Below the pieces are notes generated by a model, which did not search any database, was not told where the DNA came from, and saw only the letters and a list, made by a program, of their open reading frames with translations. Below, piece after piece: positions 14,400-21,031 of a DNA stretch of 33,230 nucleotides; position 1 is the first letter of the stretch, and the number at the start of each line of letters is the position of its first letter. The position numbers and the translations under genes were made by a program. The stretch spans positions 1 to 33,230 of the forward strand of contig CAIKLM010000020.1 in assembly GCA_903828235.1 (NCBI GenBank). Direction: 5' to 3'. This DNA is from an uncultured beta proteobacterium. GTDB taxonomy: Bacteria; Pseudomonadota; Gammaproteobacteria; Burkholderiales; Burkholderiaceae_C.

Positions 14400-16493
14400 A
14401 TGAACGCGACTGCGATCGCCCACGAGGCCCCCCGCACCGTGCAGGGCGTGTGCCCGCACGACTGCCCCGACACCTGCGCGCTGCGCGTCACGGTGGCCGG
14501 CGCGCCGGGTGCCGAGCGCGTGATCCGCGTGGCCGGCGACCCCGACCACCCGCCCACGCACGGCGTGCTGTGCACCAAGGTCAGCCGCTACGCCGAGCGC
14601 ACCTACAGCGCGCAGCGCCTGCTCACGCCGCTGAAGCGCGTGGGCCGCAAGGGCGAGGGCCGCTTCGAGCCCATCGGCTGGGACGAGGCGCTGGCCACCA
14701 TCGCCGCGCGGCTGTCGGCCATCGCGGCGCGGCAGCCCGAGGCCATCCTGCCCTACAGCTACGCCGGCACCATGGGCCTGGTGCAGGGCGACGGCATGGC
14801 GGCGCGCTTCTTCCACCGCCTGGGCGCCAGCCTGCTGGACCGCACCATCTGCGCCAACGCCGGCGGCGAGGCGCTGGCCGCCACCTACGGCGGCAAGCTG
14901 GGCATGCGCATGGAGCAGTTCGTCCACAGCAAGCTGATTCTGATCTGGGGCAGCAACCCGGTCACCAGCAGCCTGCACTTCTGGACCTTCGCGCAGCAGG
15001 CCAAGCGCGCCGGCGCGAAGCTGGTGTGCATCGACCCGCGCCGCACCGAGACGGCCGAGAAGTGCCACCAGCACATCGCGCTGCTGCCCGGCACCGACGG
15101 CGCGCTGGCGCTGGGACTGATGCACGAGCTGATCGCCCACGACTGGCTCGATCACGACTACATCGCTCGCCACGTCGAGGGCTGGGACAAGCTGCGCGAC
15201 AAGGCCCTGGCCTGGCCGCCCGAGCGCGTGGCCGCGGTGTGCGGCATCACGGCCGACGAGGTGCGCGGCCTGGCGCGCGACTACGCGCACGCCAGGCCCG
15301 CCGCCATCCGCCTGAACTACGGCATGCAGCGCGTGCGCGGCGGCGGCAACGCCGTGCGCCTGGTGGCGATGCTGCCCTGCCTGGTGGGCGCCTGGCGTCA
15401 CGCCGCCGGCGGCCTGCTGCTCAGCACCAGCGGCAGCTTCGCCGGCGCGCGGCGCGACGCCTGGCTGCAGCGGCCCGACCTGCTGCAGACCGTGCACGGG
15501 CAGCGCCGCCCGCGCACCGTGAACATGAGCACCATCGGCGACGCGCTGCGGCACCCCGGTGGCGGCGACTTCGGGCCGCGCATCGAGGCCGTGGTCGTCT
15601 ACAACAGCAACCCGGTGGCCGTGGCGCCCGACAGCCGCCGCGTCGTCGAGGGCTTCGCACGCGAGGATCTGTTCACCGTGGTGCTGGAGCACTTCCAGAC
15701 CGACACCGCCGACCACGCCGACATCGTGCTGCCCGCCACCACGCAGCTGGAGCACTGGGACGCGCACACCACCTATGGCCACACCTACGCCATGCTCAAC
15801 CGCCCGGCGGTGCCGCCGCTGGGGCAGGCGCTGAGCAACGCCGAGATCTTCCGCCGCCTGGCGGCACGCATGGGCCCGTCCGGATTCAGCGAGCCCTGCT
15901 TCGCCGACAGCGACGAGGCCATGGCGATGGGCGCCTTCGACCCTGCCGTGGTCGACCTGGACGAGCTGCGCGCGCGCGGCTGGAGCCGCCTGCGGCTGCC
16001 CGAGGCGCCCTTTGCCGAGGGCGGCTTCGCCACGCCCTCGGGCAAGGTGGTGGTCGACGCGCCCGGACTGGGCGTGCCCGACCACGTGCCCAACTACGAG
16101 AGCGCGCAGTCGGCGCCGGAGCTGGCCGCGCGCTACCCGCTGGCCATGATCTCGCCGCCGGCGCGGCACTTCCTCAACAGCAGCTTCGTCAACGTCGAGA
16201 GCCTGCGCGCCGCCGAGAAGGAGCCGCGCCTGGAGATGCACCCCGACGACGCCGCCGCGCGCGGCATCGCGTCGGGCGCGGTCGTGCGCGTGTTCAACGA
16301 CCGCGGCAGCTACGTGTGCCGGGCCGACCTCAACGGCGCGGCGCGTCCGGGCGTCGTCAACGGGCTGGGCATCTGGTGGCGCAAGATGGGCCTGAACGGC
16401 ACCAACGTCAACGAGCTCACGCACCAGCGGCTCACCGACATCGGCCGCGCGCCGGCGTTCTATGACTGCCTCGTCGAGGTCGAGCCGGTCTGA
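14400..16493 (+). CDS. Molybdopterin-dependent oxidoreductase, catalytic subunit with N-terminal [4Fe-4S] site
   Basis: A 697-residue member of the DMSO-reductase/formate-dehydrogenase superfamily. The N-terminal cluster ligands are C18, C22, C26 (CPHDCPDTC) and C58 (HGVLCTK). RTICANAGGEA with C151 falls where the Mo/W ligand or its neighbourhood is expected, but I cannot fix the ligand by eye. Further family motifs are ILIWGSNPVTS, CIDPRRTETAEK, VVVYNSNPVAVAP, TADHADIVLPATTQLE and a C-terminal MopB-binding domain (EMHPDDAAARGIASG). No twin-arginine signal is seen, so the enzyme is probably cytoplasmic. The substrate cannot be named: this subgroup is often annotated only as a molybdopterin oxidoreductase. 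No dedicated electron-transfer subunit is adjacent. ATG 14400 fits the family start; the longer upstream frame is antisense to the M20 gene. Confidence 0.92.
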   Translation: MNATAIAHEAPRTVQGVCPHDCPDTCALRVTVAGAPGAERVIRVAGDPDHPPTHGVLCTKVSRYAERTYSAQRLLTPLKRVGRKGEGRFEPIGWDEALATIAARLSAIAARQPEAILPYSYAGTMGLVQGDGMAARFFHRLGASLLDRTICANAGGEALAATYGGKLGMRMEQFVHSKLILIWGSNPVTSSLHFWTFAQQAKRAGAKLVCIDPRRTETAEKCHQHIALLPGTDGALALGLMHELIAHDWLDHDYIARHVEGWDKLRDKALAWPPERVAAVCGITADEVRGLARDYAHARPAAIRLNYGMQRVRGGGNAVRLVAMLPCLVGAWRHAAGGLLLSTSGSFAGARRDAWLQRPDLLQTVHGQRRPRTVNMSTIGDALRHPGGGDFGPRIEAVVVYNSNPVAVAPDSRRVVEGFAREDLFTVVLEHFQTDTADHADIVLPATTQLEHWDAHTTYGHTYAMLNRPAVPPLGQALSNAEIFRRLAARMGPSGFSEPCFADSDEAMAMGAFDPAVVDLDELRARGWSRLRLPEAPFAEGGFATPSGKVVVDAPGLGVPDHVPNYESAQSAPELAARYPLAMISPPARHFLNSSFVNVESLRAAEKEPRLEMHPDDAAARGIASGAVVRVFNDRGSYVCRADLNGAARPGVVNGLGIWWRKMGLNGTNVNELTHQRLTDIGRAPAFYDCLVEVEPV

Positions 16494-16509
16494 TCGGCGG
16501 AGGCGGCTG

Positions 16510-17580
16510 GTGAGGCTGGGTCTGCTGGGCGTGCTGGCCGCGGGCGGCGCGGCGCTGCTGCTGGGCGGCTGCGGCTCGCTGGGCTACTACGCGCAGGCGG
16601 TCAACGGCCACATGGACCTGATGCAGCGCGCGCGCCCGGTGCCCGAGGTCATCGCCGACCCCGCCACGCCGGCGCCGCTGCGCGAGCGGCTCGAGCTCAG
16701 CCAGCGCATGCGCGACTTCGCCGTGGCCGAGCTGAAGCTGCCCGAGGGCCCGAGCTACCGCCGCTACGCCGACCTGGGCCGCAGCGCCGTGGTCTGGAAC
16801 GTGGTGGCCGCGCCCGAGCTGAGCCTGCAGCTGAAGACCTGGTGCTTCCCGGTGGTGGGCTGCGTGGGCTACCGCGGCTACTACTCGCAGGCCGCGGCCG
16901 ACGCGCTGGCCGCCGAGCTGCGCGCGCAGGGCTACGAGGTCATGGTCTACGGCGTGCCGGCCTACAGCACGCTGGGCAAGCTCGAGTGGATGGGCGGCGA
17001 CCCGCTGCTGAACACCTTCGTGAACGGCAGCGAGGCCGACCTGGCGCGCCTGATCTTCCACGAGCTCACGCACCAGGTCGTCTACGTCGGCGACGACACC
17101 ACCTTCAACGAGAGCTACGCCACGGCGGTTGAGCGCCTTGGCGGCCGGCTGTGGATGGAACGCTTCGCCACGCCCGAGGTGCGTGCCGCCGACGCGCAGC
17201 GCCTGGCGCGCGCGGCGGCCTTCCGCGCCTTCGTGCAGCCCTGGCGGGCCGAGCTCGACGCGCTGTACCGCAGCGGCCGGCCGCCCGAGGCCCTGCGCGC
17301 CGCCAAGGCCGACCTCATGGCGCGCCTGCGCCGCGCCTACGAGGAGCTCAAGGCCGACCCGGGCAGCCCGCTCGCGGGTTTTGCCGGCTACGACGGCTGG
17401 TTCGCGCGCGCCAACAATGCCTCTTTCGCGGTGATGGGGGCCTACAACGACTTCGTGCCCGCCTTCGAGCGCCTGTTCGAGGCCTCCGGCCGCGACTTCG
17501 CCCGCTTCCACGCCGAGGTGCGCGCGCTGGCCCCGCTGCCGCGGGCCGAGCGCCGCGCGCGGCTGGGCGCGCCGCCCTGA
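16510..17580 (+). CDS. Predicted lipoprotein aminopeptidase (HExxH, COG4324-like)
   Basis: A 356-residue lipoprotein. GTG 16510 has a strong GGAGG at 16499-16503 and gives a signal peptide ending in the lipobox LLGGC. An ATG at 16462 would overlap the previous gene by 32 bases and add 16 charged residues. The HELTHQ motif supplies two zinc ligands and the catalytic Glu, with FNESYAT about 20 residues later supplying a third ligand, a gluzincin arrangement. GSLGYYAQAVNGH after the lipidated Cys and WCFPVVGCVGYRGYY are characteristic of the family annotated as predicted aminopeptidase. Activity has, as far as I know, rarely been tested. It should face the periplasm, anchored to a membrane. Its relation to the oxidoreductase gene may be only positional. 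Confidence 0.88.
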   Translation: MRLGLLGVLAAGGAALLLGGCGSLGYYAQAVNGHMDLMQRARPVPEVIADPATPAPLRERLELSQRMRDFAVAELKLPEGPSYRRYADLGRSAVVWNVVAAPELSLQLKTWCFPVVGCVGYRGYYSQAAADALAAELRAQGYEVMVYGVPAYSTLGKLEWMGGDPLLNTFVNGSEADLARLIFHELTHQVVYVGDDTTFNESYATAVERLGGRLWMERFATPEVRAADAQRLARAAAFRAFVQPWRAELDALYRSGRPPEALRAAKADLMARLRRAYEELKADPGSPLAGFAGYDGWFARANNASFAVMGAYNDFVPAFERLFEASGRDFARFHAEVRALAPLPRAERRARLGAPP

Positions 17581-17616
17581 CTTCCCGCCACCCTGCTGCC
17601 CGACGGAGCTGACCCC

Positions 17617-17970
17617 GTGCCCGACATCCAGATCCACCGCAACCACGCCCTTGGCCTGAAGCGCGCCCGCGAGGTGGCCTGGCAATGGGCCGAGCAGGCC
17701 GAGTCCAAGTTCGACATGGAGTGCACCGTGATCGAGGGCCAGACCAGCGACACGGTGGAGTTCACGCGCAGCGGCGTCAGCGGCCGCCTCATCGTGGCGG
17801 CCGACCACTTCGACCTCGAGGCGAAGCTGGGCTTCCTGCTCGGCGCCTTTGCCAAGACCATCGAGGCCGAGATCACCCGGAACCTCGACGAACTGCTGGC
17901 AGCGAACCCGCCGCGGGGCGGTGCAGCGGCCGCGAAGGGCCGTCCGGCGGCGCCCAAGCGCGCTCGTTGA
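17617..17970 (+). CDS. Polyhydroxyalkanoic acid system family protein
   Basis: A 117-residue protein starting at GTG 17617, preceded by GGAG. The start DIQIHRNHALGLKRAREVAWQWAEQ and the pattern DTVEFTRSGVSGRLIVAADHFDLEAKLGFLLGAFAKTIEAEI match the family annotated as PHA-system or PHA granule-region protein, common in PHA-producing proteobacteria. The last 25 residues are a basic Ala/Pro/Lys/Arg tail. Its biochemical role is not established; granule association is presumed. No phaC, phaA or phaB lies in the window. Its 3' 98 bases overlap, on the other strand, the end of a small membrane-protein gene. Confidence 0.85.
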   Translation: MPDIQIHRNHALGLKRAREVAWQWAEQAESKFDMECTVIEGQTSDTVEFTRSGVSGRLIVAADHFDLEAKLGFLLGAFAKTIEAEITRNLDELLAANPPRGGAAAAKGRPAAPKRAR

Positions 17971-18313
17971 CGGCCCGGCCCGGCATGGCGGGCGACCGCG
18001 CGAGCGCGGCCTGCTCGAGTGCCTCCCCAGGCGCGGCATCCTCGTCCGCCGCCGGGGCGGCGGTGGTGGTCATGCGCTGGCGCAGCTGCTGCGCCAGCCG
18101 CCAGGCGTTGACGGGCGCCAGCGCCAGGTGCAGTGCCAGCACCGGCATCAGCCCGGCGTGCCAGCCGTAGCACGCGAAGGCGACGTTGGCACCCAGGGCC
18201 AGCACGCGCAGGCGCAGCATGTCGCCCGACGCGAAGCAGGCCACCGTGAGCGCCGCCGCCACCCAGCCCAGCAGCTCGACGCCGGCGTCCGCGGGCAGTC
18301 CGGCGCCTGTCAT
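17873..18313 (-). CDS. Small membrane protein with disordered tail (YgjV-like membrane segment)
   Basis: A 146-residue protein. ATG 18313 overlaps the stop of the preceding gene (ATGA), indicating coupling. The first half holds two to three hydrophobic helices with ELLGWVAAALTVACFASGD, MLRLRVLALGANVAFACYG and LMPVLALHLALAPVNAWRL. This reminds me of the small YgjV-type and popeye-like membrane modules, but it is not a firm assignment. The remaining 65 residues are Ala/Pro/Arg-rich with no fold visible, and this part overlaps the PHA-system gene in antisense for 98 bases. The overlap makes the exact C-terminus doubtful, since sequence constraint there may come from the opposite gene. Function unknown. 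Confidence 0.68.
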   Translation of the reverse strand: MTGAGLPADAGVELLGWVAAALTVACFASGDMLRLRVLALGANVAFACYGWHAGLMPVLALHLALAPVNAWRLAQQLRQRMTTTAAPAADEDAAPGEALEQAALARSPAMPGRAVNERAWAPPDGPSRPLHRPAAGSLPAVRRGSG

Positions 18314-18666
18314 GGCATGACCCGGTACAGCACGATCAGCAGCGCGGTGAGGCCGCACATGGCTGCGTTGGCGAGGTTCACCGCGACGGCGGCGTCGAAG
18401 CGGCGCCCGTTGTGCTCGTGCAGCCAGGCCGCCATCGTGAGGTTGGCGCCCAGCCAGGTGCACCAGGTCAGCAGCGAGTGCTGGCTGGAGTCCTGCTGCT
18501 GCACGATCACCCACAGCGTGGGCAGGTACGACAGCACACGCACCGAGCTGAAGAAGGTGAAGGCCCAGCCCAGCAGCACGAGGTAGCGCTGGCGCGTGAA
18601 CAGGGCCGGCCGCGGCGTGCGCAGCGGCCGGCCGCCGCGGCCGGTGGTGCACTCGGTGGGGATCAT
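18310..18666 (-). CDS. Small three-helix membrane protein, unknown function
   Basis: A 118-residue protein not recognised by family. ATG 18666 follows AGGAG at a spacing of six bases. After a basic N-terminus (TGRGGRPLRTPRP) come three hydrophobic helices: YLVLLGWAFTFFSSVRVLSYLP with LWVIVQQQ, LLTWCTWLGANLTMAAWL, and AVNLANAAMCGLTALLIVLY. The basic N-terminus suggests it faces the cytoplasm. It lies 17 bases after the lipoprotein gene and overlaps the next membrane-protein gene, so three small envelope proteins are made together. No catalytic motif is visible. Confidence 0.75.
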   Translation of the reverse strand: MIPTECTTGRGGRPLRTPRPALFTRQRYLVLLGWAFTFFSSVRVLSYLPTLWVIVQQQDSSQHSLLTWCTWLGANLTMAAWLHEHNGRRFDAAVAVNLANAAMCGLTALLIVLYRVMP

Positions 18667-18683
18667 CGAGGGCTCCTGCGTGC

Positions 18684-19190
18684 TCAGCGGCTGACGAGGA
18701 CCACGCGGGTGTACCCGGCGGCCTCGAGCTGGTGCACGGCGGTGGCGGCCAGGCGCAGGTCGGTGCTGCGCACCAGCACCGGGGTGTCGGCCGGCAGGTC
18801 GTGCACGGCCTGCTGGCCGAAGGCCATCTGCGTCGCCAGCTCGACGGCCGCGGCCGCGTCGGGGCCGGGCGACACCTCGACCGAGATGACGCGGTCGCCC
18901 AGCGCCTGCTCGAGCTGCGCCGCCTGCGCGGCCGTGGCGTAGCGGCCCTGGCGGGTGTGCGCGCCGGCGTCGGCCGGCCGGGCCGACGGCGGCGAGGGGT
19001 TCAGGTGGCCGTCGTCGTCGAGCAGCGGCGGGATGACGGACGGGGCGGCGGCCAGCGGCCGGGCACGGCCTTCCTCGGTCGTGGCTTCGGCCGTAGCTTC
19101 GGGTGCGATGCCGCCGCAGGCGGACAGCAGGGCCGCCAGGGTGAGTGCGCCTGCGAGGGCGAGGGTCCGGCGCGAGGGATCGGGGTTCAT
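18684..19190 (-). CDS. Hypothetical lipoprotein
   Basis: A 168-residue predicted lipoprotein. ATG 19190 has AGGAGG five bases upstream, a near-perfect Shine-Dalgarno that decides the start over ATG 19220. The signal peptide ends in LLSACGG. A flexible Ala/Pro/Thr-rich region of about 60 residues follows, then a compact domain of about 100 residues with alternating helix and strand (AAQAAQLEQALGDRVISVEV, DTPVLVRSTDLRLAATAV, AGYTRVVLVSR). The domain looks as if it could be a small alpha/beta fold, but I do not recognise it. It heads the minus-strand trio and is divergent from the sigma factor gene across 179 bases. Confidence 0.75.
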   Translation of the reverse strand: MNPDPSRRTLALAGALTLAALLSACGGIAPEATAEATTEEGRARPLAAAPSVIPPLLDDDGHLNPSPPSARPADAGAHTRQGRYATAAQAAQLEQALGDRVISVEVSPGPDAAAAVELATQMAFGQQAVHDLPADTPVLVRSTDLRLAATAVHQLEAAGYTRVVLVSR

Positions 19191-19369
19191 GCAGCCTCCT
19201 GGTGCGGGCCGTGGACTCACGACCCTTCATTCACCAGTACGTCGCCGCGGGTGCGGGCCGGACATGGGCGGCCTCCCCCCGATGGTGGAGCGCGGGGCCG
19301 GCGCGGTGCGGGCTGTGCGGGCGACGCGGGGCCCGGCTACCATCGGCGCCGCTTGCAAGGACGGGATCC

Positions 19370-19924
19370 ATGGGCGACATCACCACCCTGCTGGCGCGCG
19401 CCCGCGACGGCGACCGCCCGGCCTTCGACGCGCTGTTCCAGCGCCTGTACCCCGAGCTGCGACGGCTTGCCCACGCCCGGCTCGCCGGCCACCAGCGCGG
19501 CACGGGCATGGACACCACCGTGCTGCTGCACGAGTGCTACCTGCGCTTCCTGAACGCGGGCAGCCTGAAGCCGACCGACCGCGCGCACTTCGTGGCCTAC
19601 GCCTCGCACGTGATGCGGTCCATCATCGTCGACGCCGTGCGCGCCGCCGGCCGCGAGCGCCGTGGCGGCGACGTCGAGCACGTGACGCTGGACACGGCGA
19701 TCGCCGAGGCGATGGCGCAGCCGCACGAGGAGTTGCTGGACATCGACCGCGCGCTCGAGGACCTGGCCCGGCTCGAGCCGCGCCTGGCGCAGGTGGTGGA
19801 GATGCGCTACTTCGCGGGCCTGACCGACGCCGAGATCGCCGAGGCCCTGGGCGTGACCGACCGCACCGTGCGCCGCGACTGGGAGAAGGCGCGGCTGCTG
19901 CTGGCGCACGCGCTGAAGGGCTGA
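19370..19924 (+). CDS. ECF-type RNA polymerase sigma factor (TIGR02999-like)
   Basis: A 184-residue sigma factor. ATG 19370 follows AAGGA. Region 2 covers about residues 20-90, with FDALFQRLYPELRRLAHARL and a region 2.4-like HFVAYASHVMRSIIVDAVR. Region 4 shows LEPRLAQVVEMRYFAGLTDAEIAEALGVTDRTVRRDWEKAR, a helix-turn-helix for the -35 element. The TTVLLHECYLRFLN motif places it in the ECF subfamily modelled as TIGR02999, whose genes often neighbour Ser/Thr protein kinases. No kinase, zinc-binding anti-sigma factor or FecR-like gene is present here, so its controller is not evident. The divergent lipoprotein trio is a possible target or regulator, by position only. Confidence 0.9.
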   Translation: MGDITTLLARARDGDRPAFDALFQRLYPELRRLAHARLAGHQRGTGMDTTVLLHECYLRFLNAGSLKPTDRAHFVAYASHVMRSIIVDAVRAAGRERRGGDVEHVTLDTAIAEAMAQPHEELLDIDRALEDLARLEPRLAQVVEMRYFAGLTDAEIAEALGVTDRTVRRDWEKARLLLAHALKG

Positions 19925-20064
19925 CTCCGCACGGGCGGGACCCGCGCGATCCCCGCCCACCGGGTGGCGCCGATCAGGGCCCGCGGCGCGCGCCGGGCGC
20001 CCGGCGCGCGCCGCAGTGGCCATGACGCCTGTCGGTTCGGCGCCGGCGCGGCATGATGCGCGCC

Positions 20065-20667
20065 ATGACGCACACCCGCACCCCCCTCGTGGCCACGGCC
20101 GTGGCGCTGGCCGCCGGCCTGTGGGCCGCGCTGCCCGCGGCGGCCCAGACCCGCCCCGCGCCCACGGCCCCGGCGCCCGCCGCCTGCCCGCCGCTGCTCA
20201 ACCACACCGTGCCGCGCCTGCAGGACGACAAGCCGCAGAACCTGTGCCAGTACGCCGGCAAGGTGCTGCTGGTCGTCAACACCGCCAGCTACTGCGGCTT
20301 CACCAAGCAGTTCGAGGGCCTGGAGGAGCTGAACGCCCGCTACGGCCCGCGCGGCCTGGTGGTGATGGGCTTTCCCAGCGGCGACTTCAAGCAGGAGGAC
20401 GCCGACGCGAAGAAGACGGCCGAGGTCTGCTTCAACACCTACGGGGTGAAGTTCCCGATGTTCGCCACCGGCCCGGTGCGCGGCGCCGAGGCGCAGCCCC
20501 TCTTCCGGCAGCTGGCCCAGGCCACCGGCCAGCAGCCGAGCTGGAACTTCAACAAGTACCTCGTGGGCCGCGACGGCAAGCCCATCGCGCACTTCGGCAG
20601 CATGACGGGGCCCACCAGCGGCGCCATCACCGGCGCCATCGAGAAGGCGCTGGCCGCGCGGCCCTGA
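20065..20667 (+). CDS. Exported glutathione peroxidase-family protein
   Basis: A 200-residue thiol peroxidase with a signal peptide ending in PAAAQ, so it acts in the periplasm. A Pro/Ala linker precedes the thioredoxin-like domain. The peroxidatic Cys is C77 in VNTASYCGFT. The partner Trp and Asn are W160-N161 in SWNFNKYLV. The usual catalytic Gln (FPCNQF) is replaced by Asp, D107 in FPSGDF, a variation I have seen in some bacterial homologues. C113-type resolving cysteines are not obvious, but a Cys occurs at EVCFNTYGVKFPMF. It probably uses thioredoxin-like reductants and not glutathione. Starts at 20053 and 20056 are also possible; no good Shine-Dalgarno separates them. It converges on the acyl-CoA-binding gene. 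Confidence 0.87.
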   Translation: MTHTRTPLVATAVALAAGLWAALPAAAQTRPAPTAPAPAACPPLLNHTVPRLQDDKPQNLCQYAGKVLLVVNTASYCGFTKQFEGLEELNARYGPRGLVVMGFPSGDFKQEDADAKKTAEVCFNTYGVKFPMFATGPVRGAEAQPLFRQLAQATGQQPSWNFNKYLVGRDGKPIAHFGSMTGPTSGAITGAIEKALAARP

Positions 20668-20676
20668 GGGCTGGGC

Positions 20677-20931
20677 CTACTTCAGGCTCTCGATGAGGTC
20701 GATGTACTCCTGCATCGCCTCGTCGGCGCCCTTGCCCTTGACGGCCGCCCAGGCGTCGTACTTGGCGCGGCCCACCATGTCGGTGAAGCCGGGGCGCTTG
20801 CCCTCCACGTCGCCTTCCGTCGCCTGCTTGTACAGCGAGTAGATCTTCAGCAGCGTCATGTTGTCGGGCTTCTCCGGCAGCTGCTTGCTGGCGGCGACGG
20901 CGGCTTCGAAGGCGGCTTTCAGATTGGCCAT
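20677..20931 (-). CDS. Acyl-CoA-binding protein (ACBP)
   Basis: An 84-residue four-helix ACBP of standard length. It begins ANLKAAFEAAVAASKQLP and carries the ligand-binding hallmarks LLKIYSLYKQATEGDV and the conserved Lys and Tyr in RAKYDAWAAVKG. ACBP binds medium- and long-chain acyl-CoA in the cytoplasm, buffering and delivering it to enzymes. It starts at ATG 20931, divergent from the WS/DGAT gene with 100 bases between them, which fits a shared role in acyl-CoA supply for storage lipid. Bacterial ACBPs are patchily distributed, with Burkholderiales among the carriers. Confidence 0.93.
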   Translation of the reverse strand: MANLKAAFEAAVAASKQLPEKPDNMTLLKIYSLYKQATEGDVEGKRPGFTDMVGRAKYDAWAAVKGKGADEAMQEYIDLIESLK

Positions 20932-20964
20932 GGGGCACCCGGGTGATTCAGAGCTTGACGCTGG

Positions 20965-20982
20965 CGATGCTACACAGCATCG
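20965..20982. promoter_or_regulatory. Inverted repeat in the ACBP / WS-DGAT divergent promoter region
   Basis: CGATGCT-ACAC-AGCATCG is a perfect seven-base inverted repeat with a four-base centre. It lies just after a TTGACG (20955-20960) that would suit a -35 for the acyltransferase, with CATCGT 17 bases further as a poor -10. A repressor site shared by both genes is plausible. No regulator can be named. Confidence 0.4.
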
Positions 20983-21031
20983 TCGGCTCCCCCGGCGCCC
21001 TCGGCGGCGCCTGAAGCCGAGGAGAAACCCG

